Positions 1-9,051 are shown, counted from the stretch's first letter. The stretch: DNA of 64,000 nucleotides from Ornithinimicrobium pekingense DSM 21552 (GCF_000421185.1 NZ_ATWJ01000014.1:124001-188000), one strand, 5' to 3'. The notes: generated by a model not told the origin, from the sequence alone. Program-made: numbers and translations.

Positions 1-27
1 CGGCCGCGTCCGGACCCCGCCCGGACC

Positions 28-59
28 GGGGTGACGCCGTTCCGACGCGGCGTCACCCC
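28..59. terminator. Strong hairpin upstream of kgd
   Basis: Two perfect 12-bp arms (28-39 and 48-59, GGGGTGACGCCG and its complement) enclose an 8-nt loop. No T-run follows, which is usual for GC-rich actinobacterial terminators. It probably ends transcription from a gene to the left of the window. Confidence 0.6.
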
Positions 60-107
60 GTCCCGCAGGCACGGGGGGCCTCGGGCTAGGCTTGGCGGAG
101 GCGTGCA

Positions 108-3100
108 GTGTCGATGCTGCACCCGAGGCAGCCCCCGGACGTGAGAGTAGGCGCAGACCCAGTGGCCAACCCCCCGAGCGACAACAGCCTCGCGGACTTC
201 GGAGCCAACGAGTGGCTCGTCGAGGAGATGCGAGAGCGCTTCGACCAGGACCCCGGGTCGGTGGACCCCTCCTGGCGCAGCTACTTCGAGGGAGGTGCCC
301 CCAGCGACAACGGCCGAGCGAGCTCTGAGCAGCCCTCCGCCGCCCGCGCCGAGACCACGTCGGCGACCGGCACCAAGGTCCGCACCGCTCCCCCGCGCGG
401 CAAGGTCGGGCAGGCCCCGCCGCGGCAGACCACCTCCCGGTCCGAGAGCGACACCCAGGCCGTCCAGGCCCGCAGCGCGGGCACGGCCTCCGAGCCCGCG
501 GAGGCCCAGCCGAAGAAGGCTGCGGCCAACGCCTCCGAGCCGAGGAAGACCGAGCCGAAGGCCGCCCCCAACCAGAAGGCGGCAGAGTCCGGCCCGCCGC
601 GCACGGAGTCGCGCAACGACGGCGGGCAGCACCGCAGCCAGCAGAAGAACAAGGACAACGCGGCAGCCCAGGAGACGCCGATGACGCGTGACGCTCCCGC
701 ACCCAAGAAGGCCGGTCCGCAGAACGACGTGACCCTCACCCCGCTGCGTGGCGCCACCGCCCGGGTCGTGGCCAACATGGAGAGCAGCCTCGAGGTCCCC
801 ACGGCCACCAGCGCGCGCAACCTGCCCGCCAAGCTGCTCATCGACAACCGCACGGTGATCAACAACCACCTGTCCCGGTCCCGTGGCGGGAAGGTGTCGT
901 TCACCCACATCATCGGCTACGCCATGGTCAAGGCGCTCAAGGCGCTGCCGGAGATGAACAACGGCTTCTCCACCAGCGACGACGGCAAGCCCGTGCTCGT
1001 GGTGCCCGCCCACGTCAACCTGGGCCTGGCCATCGACGTGCCCAAGTCCGACGGCACCCGCCAGCTCCTCGTGCCCAGCATCAAGAGCGCCGAGAACATG
1101 ACGTTCTACGAGTTCTGGACGGCATACGAGAAGGTCGTGCGCAAGGCCCGCGACGGCAAGCTGACGATCGAGGACTTCCAGGGCACGACGATCTCGCTGA
1201 CCAACCCCGGCGGCATCGGCACGCTGCACTCGGTCCCCCGCCTGATGAAGGGGCAGGGCACGATCATCGGCGTCGGCTCGCTGGACTACCCGGCGGAGTG
1301 GCAGGGCGCCGCGCTGGAGCGGATCGCCGCCGCCGGCGTCAGCAAGATCCTCACCCTGACCTCGACCTACGACCACCGCATCATCCAGGGCGCCCAGTCC
1401 GGGGAGTTCCTGCGCCAGATGCACCAGCTGCTGCTGGGCGCCGACGGCTTCTACGACGAGATCTTCACCTCGCTGCGCATCCCCTACGAGCCGATCCGGT
1501 GGAACCCGGACATCGCGGCGACGCACGACGACGACATCTCCAAGGCCAGCCGCATCCAGGAGCTCATCCACGCCTACCGCGTGCGCGGGCACCTCATGGC
1601 CGACACCGACCCGCTGGAGTACGTCCAGCGTCGTCACCCCGACCTGGCGATCGAGAACCACGGCCTGACGCTGTGGGACCTCGACCGCGAGGTCGCGACG
1701 GGTGGGTTCGGCGGCAAGGCGCGGCTGACGCTGCGCCAGATCCTGGGGATCCTGCGCGACTCCTACTGCCGCACGATCGGCGTGGAGTACATGCACATCC
1801 AGAACCCTGAGGAGCGGGCCTGGTTCCAGGAGAAGCTGGAGGTGCCCTTCCAGAAGCCCTCCCCCGCCGAGCAGCTGCGCATCCTGCGCCGCCTCAACGC
1901 CGCGGAGGCCTTCGAGACCTTCCTGCAGACCAAGTTCGTCGGGCAGAAGCGGTTCAGCCTGGAGGGCGGCGAGTCGGTCATCGCGCTGCTCGACAAGGTG
2001 CTGAGCAACGCCGCCGAGGACGACCTGTCCGAGGTCACGATCGGTATGCCGCACCGTGGGCGCCTCAACGTGCTCGCCAACCTCGCGGGCAAGTCCTACG
2101 GGCAGATCTTCCGCGAGTTCGAGGGCAAGTCGGCCCCCGGCTCGGTGCAGGGCTCCGGTGACGTCAAGTACCACCTGGGGACCGAGGGCGAGTTCCACAG
2201 CGAGGAGGGCAAGAGCACCCGGGTCTACCTGGCGGCCAACCCCTCCCACCTGGAGGCCGTCAACCCCGTCCTGGAGGGCATCACCCGGGCCAAGCACGAC
2301 CGGCTCAAGCTGCAGACCGACACCCGCGACAAGGACTACTCGGTCCTGCCGGTGCTGCTGCACGGCGACGCGGCCTTCGCCGGCCAGGGCGTGGTGCTGG
2401 AGACGCTGCAGATGTCGCAGCTGCCCGGCTACCGCACCGGCGGCACGATCCACGTCGTGATCAACAACCAGGTCGGGTTCACCACCTCGCCCTACAACTC
2501 GCGCTCCTCGGTCTACTGCACCGACGTCGCCCGGACCGTGCAGGCGCCGGTCTTCCACGTCAACGGCGACGACCCCGAGGCCGTCGTCCGCGTCGCGGAG
2601 CTGGCCTACGAGTACCGCCAGAAGTTCCACAAGGACGTGGCGATCGACCTCGTCTGCTACCGGCGCCGCGGCCACAACGAGGGTGACGACCCGTCGATGA
2701 CCCAGCCGCTGATGTACGACCTCATCGAGGCCAAGCGCTCGGTGCGCAAGCTCTACACCGAGTCGCTCATCGGTCGTGGCGACATCACGATCGAGGACGC
2801 CGAGGCCGCGCTGCGCGACTACCAGAAGCAGCTGGAGCAGGTGTTCGTGGAGACCCGCGCCGCGCTCAAGGGCGAGGGTGACGGCACCTACGGCCTGGAG
2901 CGCCCGCAGGCCCAGGACGAGGGCGACATGGCCACCCGGCAGCGGCCGACCGCGATCAGCGAGGAGGTGCTGCACGCGATCGGCGACGCCTTCGCCGAGG
3001 TGCCCGAGGGCTTCAGCGTGCACCCCAAGCTGTCCCGGCTGCTGACGACCCGTCGCGACATGACCCGCGAGGGCGGCATCGACTGGGGCATGGGCGAGCT

Positions 3101-4118
3101 GCTCGCCTTCGGCTCCCTGGTGCTGGAGGGCACGCCGGTCCGGCTCTCCGGCCAGGACTCCCGCCGCGGCACGTTCGTGCAGCGGCACGCGGTGCTCACC
3201 GACAACGAGACGGCCGCCAGCTGGACCCCGCTGAGCAACCTGTCCGAGGACCAGGCCACCTTCGAGGTCTACGACTCGCTGCTCTCGGAGTTCGCGGTGA
3301 TGGGCTTCGAGTACGGCTACTCGGTGGAGCGGACCGACGCCCTGGTGCTGTGGGAGGCGCAGTTCGGCGACTTCGCCAACGGTGCCCAGACTGTCGTCGA
3401 CGAGTTCATCTCCTCCTCGGAGCAGAAGTGGGACCAGCGCTCCAGCGTCGTGCTGCTGCTGCCGCACGGCTACGAGGGCCAGGGCCCCGACCACTCCTCG
3501 GCCCGCATCGAGCGCTACCTGCAGCTGTGCGCCGAGGACAACATGGTCGTGGCCTACCCCTCGACCCCGGCGTCCTACTTCCACCTGCTGCGCATGCACG
3601 CCACGGCCCGTCCGCGCCGGCCGCTCATCGTCTTCACCCCCAAGGCGATGCTGCGGCTGAAGGCGGCGGCCAGCGCCCCGGAGGACTTCACCACCGGGAC
3701 CTTCGAGCCGGTCCTGCCCGACAGCGCCGAGCTGGACAACGAGGCCGTGACCCGGGTGCTGCTCGCCTCGAGCAAGCTGGTCTGGGACCTCGAGGAGGAG
3801 CGCCGCAAGCGCGAGGACACCACGACGGCCATCCTGCGCGTCGAGCAGCTCTACCCGGTGCCGGGTGCCCAGATCGCCGACCTGGTCAAGAAGTACCCGA
3901 ACGCCGAGCTGGTCTGGGTCCAGAACGAGCCGAAGAACCAGGGCGCGTGGCCGTTCATGGCGCTCAACCTGCCCGAGGCGCTGGCGCACCACGGCGAGGA
4001 GCGCCCGCTGCGGGTCGCCTCCCGCCCCGCGTCGGCCTCGCCCTCCACGGGCTCGGCCAAGGTCCACGCCGTCGAGCAGGAGGCCCTGCACGAGGAGGCC
4101 TTCGGCCGCCGCGGCTGA
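108..4118 (+). CDS. kgd: Multifunctional 2-oxoglutarate decarboxylase/dehydrogenase (fused E2-E1), Kgd
   Basis: This is the actinobacterial 2-oxoglutarate dehydrogenase component of the TCA cycle, with a dihydrolipoyl succinyltransferase-like domain fused ahead of the thiamine-diphosphate E1 domain. At 1336 residues it is slightly longer than mycobacterial Kgd. An N-terminal helix (NEWLVEEMRERF) is followed by a long Ala/Pro/Lys/Glu-rich linker (about 60-205). The E2-like domain carries DHRIIQG near residue 422. The E1 domain has MPHRGRLNVL near 646 and GDAAFAGQG near 752, the thiamine-diphosphate region. GTG at 108 has a good Shine-Dalgarno (GGCGGAGG, 94-101). An in-frame GTG at 162, opening VANPPSDN, matches the usual family N terminus better, so the start is uncertain by 18 codons. 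The gene stands alone between hairpins. Confidence 0.96.
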   Translation: MSMLHPRQPPDVRVGADPVANPPSDNSLADFGANEWLVEEMRERFDQDPGSVDPSWRSYFEGGAPSDNGRASSEQPSAARAETTSATGTKVRTAPPRGKVGQAPPRQTTSRSESDTQAVQARSAGTASEPAEAQPKKAAANASEPRKTEPKAAPNQKAAESGPPRTESRNDGGQHRSQQKNKDNAAAQETPMTRDAPAPKKAGPQNDVTLTPLRGATARVVANMESSLEVPTATSARNLPAKLLIDNRTVINNHLSRSRGGKVSFTHIIGYAMVKALKALPEMNNGFSTSDDGKPVLVVPAHVNLGLAIDVPKSDGTRQLLVPSIKSAENMTFYEFWTAYEKVVRKARDGKLTIEDFQGTTISLTNPGGIGTLHSVPRLMKGQGTIIGVGSLDYPAEWQGAALERIAAAGVSKILTLTSTYDHRIIQGAQSGEFLRQMHQLLLGADGFYDEIFTSLRIPYEPIRWNPDIAATHDDDISKASRIQELIHAYRVRGHLMADTDPLEYVQRRHPDLAIENHGLTLWDLDREVATGGFGGKARLTLRQILGILRDSYCRTIGVEYMHIQNPEERAWFQEKLEVPFQKPSPAEQLRILRRLNAAEAFETFLQTKFVGQKRFSLEGGESVIALLDKVLSNAAEDDLSEVTIGMPHRGRLNVLANLAGKSYGQIFREFEGKSAPGSVQGSGDVKYHLGTEGEFHSEEGKSTRVYLAANPSHLEAVNPVLEGITRAKHDRLKLQTDTRDKDYSVLPVLLHGDAAFAGQGVVLETLQMSQLPGYRTGGTIHVVINNQVGFTTSPYNSRSSVYCTDVARTVQAPVFHVNGDDPEAVVRVAELAYEYRQKFHKDVAIDLVCYRRRGHNEGDDPSMTQPLMYDLIEAKRSVRKLYTESLIGRGDITIEDAEAALRDYQKQLEQVFVETRAALKGEGDGTYGLERPQAQDEGDMATRQRPTAISEEVLHAIGDAFAEVPEGFSVHPKLSRLLTTRRDMTREGGIDWGMGELLAFGSLVLEGTPVRLSGQDSRRGTFVQRHAVLTDNETAASWTPLSNLSEDQATFEVYDSLLSEFAVMGFEYGYSVERTDALVLWEAQFGDFANGAQTVVDEFISSSEQKWDQRSSVVLLLPHGYEGQGPDHSSARIERYLQLCAEDNMVVAYPSTPASYFHLLRMHATARPRRPLIVFTPKAMLRLKAAASAPEDFTTGTFEPVLPDSAELDNEAVTRVLLASSKLVWDLEEERRKREDTTTAILRVEQLYPVPGAQIADLVKKYPNAELVWVQNEPKNQGAWPFMALNLPEALAHHGEERPLRVASRPASASPSTGSAKVHAVEQEALHEEAFGRRG

Positions 4119-4135
4119 GCACGTCATACCGCCAG

Positions 4136-4170
4136 GAGGGGCCTTCCGCGCACCACGCGGAAGGCCCCTC
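4136..4170 (+). terminator. kgd terminator hairpin
   Basis: Perfect 15-bp arms (4136-4150 and 4156-4170) surround a 5-nt loop, 17 nt after the kgd stop. The stem is very stable. A U-run is lacking but the position is right for an intrinsic terminator. Confidence 0.85.
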
Positions 4171-4199
4171 GTGTCGTCCCCTCCGCACCGCTCTCCCCG

Positions 4200-4238
4200 C
4201 CCCCTTCCCTCCCCTTCCTCCCCTTCCCTCCCCTTCCT
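4200..4238. other. 39-nt pure pyrimidine tract; G-quadruplex motif on the minus strand
   Basis: Every base from 4200 to 4238 is C or T, built of CCCCTTCCCT-like units. The complementary strand has many runs of three or four G separated by one to three bases, a classical quadruplex pattern. It lies in the 3' flank of the convergent DUF4232 gene, so the G-rich strand would be the transcript of that gene. Confidence 0.6.
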
Positions 4239-4302
4239 GACCGACGACGTCGCGTGCACGCCCAACCCGCGACCGACGACGCCGCGTGCACGCCGTCCCG
4301 GC
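4239..4302 (-). repeat. Left array of 32-bp-period repeat (two copies)
   Basis: GACCGACGACG occurs at 4239 and 4271, exactly 32 bp apart, each followed by GCGTGCACGCC after two or three bases. It is the reverse complement of the repeat at 5528-5612 (CGTCGTCGGTC), so the gene between them is flanked by inverted arrays with the same period. Confidence 0.75.
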
Positions 4303-4313
4303 GGCAGGTCCGC

Positions 4314-5450
4314 CTACCCCGCGTCCTCCGACGGCTGCCAGGGGGCGACGTACGCCTCCGCACTGTGGACCACGTCCCACCGCGCCCCTTCCGGAAGGTC
4401 GACAGCCTCGACGCCCCCACCTACGCCGACCCACAGCCGCTGGGAGGCCTCGAGGTCGGCCGCCGCGCCCCAGGACGGCCACCACACCTGGGTCTGCGCG
4501 GCGGCGCCCGGCGCAAGGCGGATCTCCGCGGGGTCGACGTGAGCACCTGCCGGAGCCGACTCCCTGACGTGGACGTTGAGAGCGAGGTCCTCGCCCGCGG
4601 AGAACACCTGCACCGTCGGCCACCCGGTGACCACGCAGTCGCGGGTGCCGACGTTCGTGGCGACGAGGGTGGTGGCGACCACGCTCCCACCGGGCTCCGG
4701 CGTGCTCGTGACGACCTCGAGCTCGTCGGGGTGGCAGAGGGCGCCGGCCGTGGGACCGGCCGGCGGCTCGGGCGGGACGACCACCGGTGCGGACGGAGTC
4801 GCCTCCGGCGTCACGTCGACCGGGGACGGGGCGGGCGAGAGCTGCGCGTATGACGCGAGCAGCGGCCACCCGGACTGCAGCCCGGACACGACTGCGAGGG
4901 CGGTCGTGACCCCGGCGGCGCTGCCGGCGAGCCGGGCACCGACCCCGCTGGTCCGCACCGCCAGGACGACGGTCCCGAGCGCCGTGGCCCACAGGAGGGT
5001 CCGCGGCGGCAGGTACACGCCGAGGTCACCGGCGACCGACACGGTGACGGCGCCCCAGGCCGTGCCCGCCAGCGCAGCACTCACAGCTCCGACAGCCGCT
5101 GCGTCCCGGCGTCTGCCACCCCCGAGCCAGCGGTGCGTCGCGGCAGCGGCGGCGAAGGCTCCGCCGACGCTGAGCAGCATCCCGATGACGAAGAGGCCGT
5201 CGGAACGCATGAGCACCTGTCGCTGCAGCTGGCCCAGCCCCGGCAGCACCAGAAGCCCGGCGCCCGCCGCCACCACGGCCTCCGCGGCGGCGCTCAATCG
5301 CGGGGGCCTGGGGCTCCTGCCGTCCTCAGGTGGCCGACCCCACGGGGCCGTCCCGGAGTCGAGGGTGAGCATCTGCTCCCCGTCGAGCTCCGTCGGCCCG
5401 CTGAGACCCCGCTCCACACTCTCCTGCCCGTGCCCCCCGGTCGACATCAT
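4314..5450 (-). CDS. Multi-pass membrane protein with C-terminal DUF4232-like domain
   Basis: The 378-residue protein has a charged N terminus (about 1-45), four or so hydrophobic segments (about 55-210), a Pro/Ser/Thr-rich linker, then an extracytoplasmic domain from about residue 250. That domain has the paired cysteines and NVGTRDCVVTGWP pattern I associate with DUF4232, a family of secreted or lipid-anchored actinobacterial proteins of unknown function. ATG at 5450 is chosen. An extension to 5594 is open but would translate through the 32-bp repeats and looks artefactual. The gene is convergent with kgd. No function can be assigned. Confidence 0.7.
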   Translation of the reverse strand: MMSTGGHGQESVERGLSGPTELDGEQMLTLDSGTAPWGRPPEDGRSPRPPRLSAAAEAVVAAGAGLLVLPGLGQLQRQVLMRSDGLFVIGMLLSVGGAFAAAAATHRWLGGGRRRDAAAVGAVSAALAGTAWGAVTVSVAGDLGVYLPPRTLLWATALGTVVLAVRTSGVGARLAGSAAGVTTALAVVSGLQSGWPLLASYAQLSPAPSPVDVTPEATPSAPVVVPPEPPAGPTAGALCHPDELEVVTSTPEPGGSVVATTLVATNVGTRDCVVTGWPTVQVFSAGEDLALNVHVRESAPAGAHVDPAEIRLAPGAAAQTQVWWPSWGAAADLEASQRLWVGVGGGVEAVDLPEGARWDVVHSAEAYVAPWQPSEDAG

Positions 5451-5527
5451 GCCCCCATCCGACCAGTCGGGACATTCTCCGGTCAACGCCGCGTGCCCGA
5501 CGAGGCGTCCACGCCGCACGGCACGGG

Positions 5528-5612
5528 CACACCACGTCGTCGGTCGGGAAAAGGGCGTGCGCACCACGTCGTCGGTCGGGGGTGGGGCGTGCACACCACG
5601 TCGTCGGTCGGG
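5528..5612 (+). repeat. Right array of 32-bp-period repeat (three copies)
   Basis: ACCACGTCGTCGGTCGGG starts at 5531, 5563 and 5595, exactly 32 bp apart. The intervening 14 bp are partly conserved and end in GGGCGTGC. This is the inverted counterpart of the array at 4239-4302. The near-identical spacers rule out CRISPR. Confidence 0.8.
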
Positions 5613-5635
5613 GAGGGGGGAGTGGGCGGGCGAAG

Positions 5636-6745
5636 TCAGGACATGACGACGATCGCGCGGCCGCGGATCTGTCCCGCGTCGAGCAGGTCGTAGGCGGCCG
5701 GGGCCTCGTCGAGGGAGAAGCGGCGCGTCACGGCGCGGCGCACGTCGAAGGCGCCCTCGGACGCCAGGCGCACGACCTCCGGCAGGTCGCGTCGGGTGCG
5801 GGCGCCGAAGGAACCGGTGATGGTCATGCCGCGCCGGACCAGGGCCGTGATCGGGATCGCGGCCGTGGCCGCCCCGGCGGCGATCCCGACGACGACCATG
5901 CGGCCGCCCTCGCGCAGCAGCGAGAAGCCGAGCTCGACGGTCTCGGGCCGGCCCAGCACCTCCATGACCACCTCGGCGCCGACGCCGCCGGTCGCCTCCA
6001 GCACCGCCTCGCGGGCGTCGGCGGTGGCCGAGTTGACCGTCACCGTGGCGCCCAGCTCACGCGCCCCCTCGAGCTTGGCGTCGTCGACGTCGACCGCAAT
6101 GATCGGGTCGGCCCCCAGGTGCCGGGCGAACTGGATGATGCTCGAGCCCACGCCCCCGACCGCGACGACGGCCAGGGACCGTCCGGCGAGGTCGGTGCCG
6201 GCCCGCGCCAGGGCCCCGTATGCCGTGAACGCCGCGCACCCCAGCACGGCCGACTCCTCCAGCGGCAGCGACTCCGGCAGCCGCGTCAGCGCCGTGACCG
6301 GCACCACCGCGTACTCGGCCAGGCCCGCCATGGAGTACATCGAGAGCCGGGACCCGTCCGCACGCCGCAGCCGCGACGTGCCGTCGAAGAGGTTGCCGCG
6401 GAGCCGGTTCTCGGCGAAGAACGGCTCGCACAGGTCGTCGCGACCGGCCTCGCACTGGTGGCAGGTGCCGCACGGCATGATGAAGGCGCCGACGACCCGG
6501 TCTCCGACGGTGAGACCGTCCACGCCGGGGCCGAGCGCGTCGACGTGGCCCGAGACCTCGTGCCCCAGCACGCCGGGCGCCGGGAAGGCCACCTCGCCCT
6601 TCATCACGTGCAGGTCGGTGTGGCACACGCCGGTCGCCGCGATGCGCACCAGCGCCTCTCCGGCGCCCGGCTGCGGCGTCGGCACCTCCTCCAGCGTCAT
6701 CGGCTGCCCCGGACCGTCCCACACCACTGCTCGCATGCCCGTCAT
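5636..6745 (-). CDS. Zinc-dependent alcohol dehydrogenase (MDR superfamily)
   Basis: A 369-residue NAD(P)-dependent medium-chain dehydrogenase. The catalytic zinc region shows VCHTD near residue 38 and GHEVSG near 62. The structural zinc motif C-x2-C-x2-C-x7-C (CGTCHQCEAGRDDLC) lies near 93-107. A Rossmann glycine motif (AVGGVGSS) is near 190. Both metal sites are intact, so it should be active on an alcohol or aldehyde; the substrate cannot be read from the sequence. The start at 6745 gives MTGMRAVVW; ATG at 6736 is an alternative. It is divergent from the gene at 6843. Confidence 0.9.
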   Translation of the reverse strand: MTGMRAVVWDGPGQPMTLEEVPTPQPGAGEALVRIAATGVCHTDLHVMKGEVAFPAPGVLGHEVSGHVDALGPGVDGLTVGDRVVGAFIMPCGTCHQCEAGRDDLCEPFFAENRLRGNLFDGTSRLRRADGSRLSMYSMAGLAEYAVVPVTALTRLPESLPLEESAVLGCAAFTAYGALARAGTDLAGRSLAVVAVGGVGSSIIQFARHLGADPIIAVDVDDAKLEGARELGATVTVNSATADAREAVLEATGGVGAEVVMEVLGRPETVELGFSLLREGGRMVVVGIAAGAATAAIPITALVRRGMTITGSFGARTRRDLPEVVRLASEGAFDVRRAVTRRFSLDEAPAAYDLLDAGQIRGRAIVVMS

Positions 6746-6842
6746 CGTGGCACGCCCGCCGGTCCCGCACGTCCGGGACCGGCCGCGCGGCGGCGGGAGG
6801 ACAGGCCCGTGGCCGTGGATGTGGACGTGGCAGGCTGGCGCC

Positions 6843-7484
6843 ATGGACGACCAGCAGCTCCTCGCCTGGACCGCCGAGCACCGGGTCCTCGTCGCCGACA
6901 CGGTCGACTCGCTCGGGGAGCCGCACGCGTCGGACCCCACGCTGTGCGCGGGCTGGGACGTGCGCACCCTCACGGCCCACCTGCTGCAGCCGATCCGGGT
7001 GCCGTCGTGGCGGTTCCTGCTCACGGCGGCGCGGGTGCGTTCGATGGCGCGCGCCTGCGACGTGATCGCCGAGCGCCTCGCCGACCGGCCGCTGCGGGAG
7101 ATCACCGCCGAGCTCCGGGACAGGGCAGGCACCCCGGCGAGGCCGTGGTACATCGGCGCCGCCGGGCCGTTCGCCGACAGCTGCATCCACCTGCGCGACC
7201 TCGCCCAGCCCCAGGGCCTGCCGGTCACCGTCCCGGTCGAGCGCTGGGCGGCGGTGCTGGACATCATCGCCTCGCCGCGGGGCCAGGAGTCGTTCCTGCC
7301 CTCGAAGGGGTTCCTCGACGGGCTGCGCTGGGAGGCGACCGACACCGGCTGGGCCTGGGGCGAGGGCCCCGTCGTCCGGAGCACGGCCGAGGCGCTGGCG
7401 ATGACGATGTCCGGCCGCACGGCATATCTGGGGCAGGTCGGCGGCGAGGGCGCCGGGCGGCTCGCCGAGCGCACGACGGCCTGA
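6843..7484 (+). CDS. Maleylpyruvate isomerase/mycothiol-dependent DinB-fold family protein
   Basis: A 213-residue protein of the mycothiol-dependent maleylpyruvate isomerase family (TIGR03083-like). The N-terminal four-helix region has the family signature LCAGWDVRTLTAHLLQP near residues 35-52. These proteins bind a metal and often use mycothiol, but most are uncharacterised. The start has no Shine-Dalgarno; CAGGCT six bases before the ATG may be a -10 for a leaderless mRNA. It is convergent with another family member at 7525-8298. Confidence 0.75.
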   Translation: MDDQQLLAWTAEHRVLVADTVDSLGEPHASDPTLCAGWDVRTLTAHLLQPIRVPSWRFLLTAARVRSMARACDVIAERLADRPLREITAELRDRAGTPARPWYIGAAGPFADSCIHLRDLAQPQGLPVTVPVERWAAVLDIIASPRGQESFLPSKGFLDGLRWEATDTGWAWGEGPVVRSTAEALAMTMSGRTAYLGQVGGEGAGRLAERTTA

Positions 7485-7524
7485 CGGGCGGCCCGCGGCG
7501 GACGCGCCGCCTCGCCGGACGCGG

Positions 7525-8298
7525 TCAGCTCCAGCGGACGCGGGCACGTGTGCGCCACATGGCCAGCACGTCGCCCGGGTCGTCGACGGCGCCGGGTGCT
7601 GCCCGGTTCCACAGCGCCAGGTAGAGGGCGACGGCCGAGCCGTCGAGGCTCGTGCCGACGACCTCGTCGCTGCCGCGCAGGCGGGTCGTCCGCACCGCAC
7701 CGTCGGCCCCGATCTCCACCCCCCACTCCCGACCGGAGCCGCGGGCCCGAACCGTGAGGCTGCGCGGCCCTGCGCCTGCGAAGCGGGACCGGCCGCGCGG
7801 CACGAACCCGGTCAGCAGCTCGTCGATCCCGTCCAGGGCGACCGGCTCGTCGACCCAGGCCGCGTCCCGGGGGTCGGGAAGGCGTCCCAGGCTCGCCGCG
7901 AGGGCGTCGACCGCGTGGATGGTCGTCTCGTGGCACTGGCGCCGCGCCCAGAACACCCGCGGCGGAGGCGCGTCGGCGAGGAAGACCGTCGCCCGCACGT
8001 CGTCCGGCGCCGTCTCGATCGTCGTGACCAGGGCGTCAGCCCCCTCGAGGAGCCAGCCGACCGGGTCGGCCACCTGCTGCCCCTCGGCGTTCCAGGCCGG
8101 TGGGTGGCACTCCTCGCCGCGCAGGGTGGCGCGCGCCCAGCGGTGCACCATGCCCTGGTGCGCGAGCAGCCGGCGGACCGTCCACGCCGGGCAGGTCGGC
8201 ACCGCGGCCTCGGGGCCGGCCGCGGCGGCGGACCGGACGAAGGCGTCGACGGCGGTCCGGATCCCGGCGACGTGCTCCTCGACCGTGCGGTGCTCCAT
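7525..8298 (-). CDS. Maleylpyruvate isomerase N-terminal domain protein
   Basis: A 257-residue protein opening MEHRTVEEHVAGI, with the mycothiol-family N-terminal bundle (TCPAWTVRRLLAHQGMVHRWA, about 39-60) and a C-terminal MDMPI-like domain holding ARRQCHETTIHAVDA near 140. The His/Glu positions typical of the metal site appear present. A CAGGAT seven bases upstream of the ATG and no ribosome site suggest a leaderless transcript. Function is inferred only at family level. Confidence 0.75.
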   Translation of the reverse strand: MEHRTVEEHVAGIRTAVDAFVRSAAAAGPEAAVPTCPAWTVRRLLAHQGMVHRWARATLRGEECHPPAWNAEGQQVADPVGWLLEGADALVTTIETAPDDVRATVFLADAPPPRVFWARRQCHETTIHAVDALAASLGRLPDPRDAAWVDEPVALDGIDELLTGFVPRGRSRFAGAGPRSLTVRARGSGREWGVEIGADGAVRTTRLRGSDEVVGTSLDGSAVALYLALWNRAAPGAVDDPGDVLAMWRTRARVRWS

Positions 8299-8420
8299 AC
8301 CCGGGATCCTGGCAGCACCTGCCGACAGGACCTGTCCGCAGTCTCCGGGGATCTCCTTCCGTGCCGCGGCCGGCGGCGCGCCGGGATGAACCGGCGCCGC
8401 GCTCGGGGCAGGATCGGGGT

Positions 8421-8591
8421 ATGGCGCTCGAGCTCCCCTGCCCCGCGTGCGGCACCCAGATGTATGCCGAGCACGCTCACAACCGCTGCCCACGGTGCCG
8501 CTACGTCGAGCCGTGCTGCGACGGCGCGCCGCTGGAGGCCTGCGTGGTCCCGGTGCGCCGGACCACCGACCCCTACCTGGAGGTGCGCTGA
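8421..8591 (+). CDS. Small zinc-ribbon-like protein
   Basis: A 56-residue protein with eight cysteines, starting MALELPCPACGTQMYAEH and continuing with CPRCRYVEPCCDG. Two CxxC knuckles (CPAC and CPRC) form a probable zinc ribbon, followed by extra cysteines. It ends one base before the GTG of the YjbQ gene, so the two are probably co-transcribed. CAGGAT at 8409-8414, six bases before the ATG, suggests a leaderless mRNA. Function unknown. Confidence 0.65.
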   Translation: MALELPCPACGTQMYAEHAHNRCPRCRYVEPCCDGAPLEACVVPVRRTTDPYLEVR

Positions 8592-8592
8592 G

Positions 8593-8997
8593 GTGCTGAC
8601 CACCCAGCTGCAGGTGCGCACCGGCGGCGACGAGGTCGTCGTGGACCTGACGCGCCGGTGCGCCGACTTCGTCAGCGGCCGGGGTGACGGCCTGCTGCAC
8701 GTCTTCGTGCCGCACGCGACCGCCGGCATCGCGATCATCGAGACGGGCGCGGGGTCCGACGACGACCTGCTCGCGGCCCTGGCCGACCTGCTGCCGGCCG
8801 ACGACCGCTGGCAGCACGCCCACGGCTCTCGCGGGCACGGCCGGTCGCACGTCATGCCCGCGCTGGTCCCGCCCTACGCGACGGTGCCGGTCGACGGCGG
8901 CCGGCTGGCGCTGGGCACCTGGCAGAGCATCTGCCTGGTCGACCTCAACGTCGACAACGCCGAGCGGACGGTCCGCCTGGACCTGCTGCCGGGCTGA
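8593..8997 (+). CDS. YjbQ/UPF0047 family protein
   Basis: A 134-residue protein of the YjbQ family, some members of which substitute weakly for thiamine-phosphate synthase; the true role is unclear. Family residues are visible: FVPHATAGIAIIE, then SHVMPALVPPYATVPVDGG and LGTWQSICLVDL, with histidines that bind metal in known structures. It starts at GTG immediately after the upstream stop codon, implying translational coupling to the zinc-ribbon gene. Confidence 0.88.
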   Translation: MLTTQLQVRTGGDEVVVDLTRRCADFVSGRGDGLLHVFVPHATAGIAIIETGAGSDDDLLAALADLLPADDRWQHAHGSRGHGRSHVMPALVPPYATVPVDGGRLALGTWQSICLVDLNVDNAERTVRLDLLPG

Positions 8998-9051
8998 CGC
9001 CCGCGCGCCGGGCCCGCGGCGCGCGGGGCGCTCAGGAGGCTGCCGCCCCGC

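Noticed and set aside
5451-5594. 48-codon N-terminal extension of the DUF4232 membrane protein
   Set aside because: It would translate the 32-bp repeat array, giving repeated PTTWCAR/PTDDVV-like peptides. A normal start with a G-rich leader exists at 5450.
4239-5612. Possible CRISPR array
   Set aside because: The 32-bp period comes from near-identical whole units, without unique spacers, and only two or three copies occur on each side. No cas gene is present.
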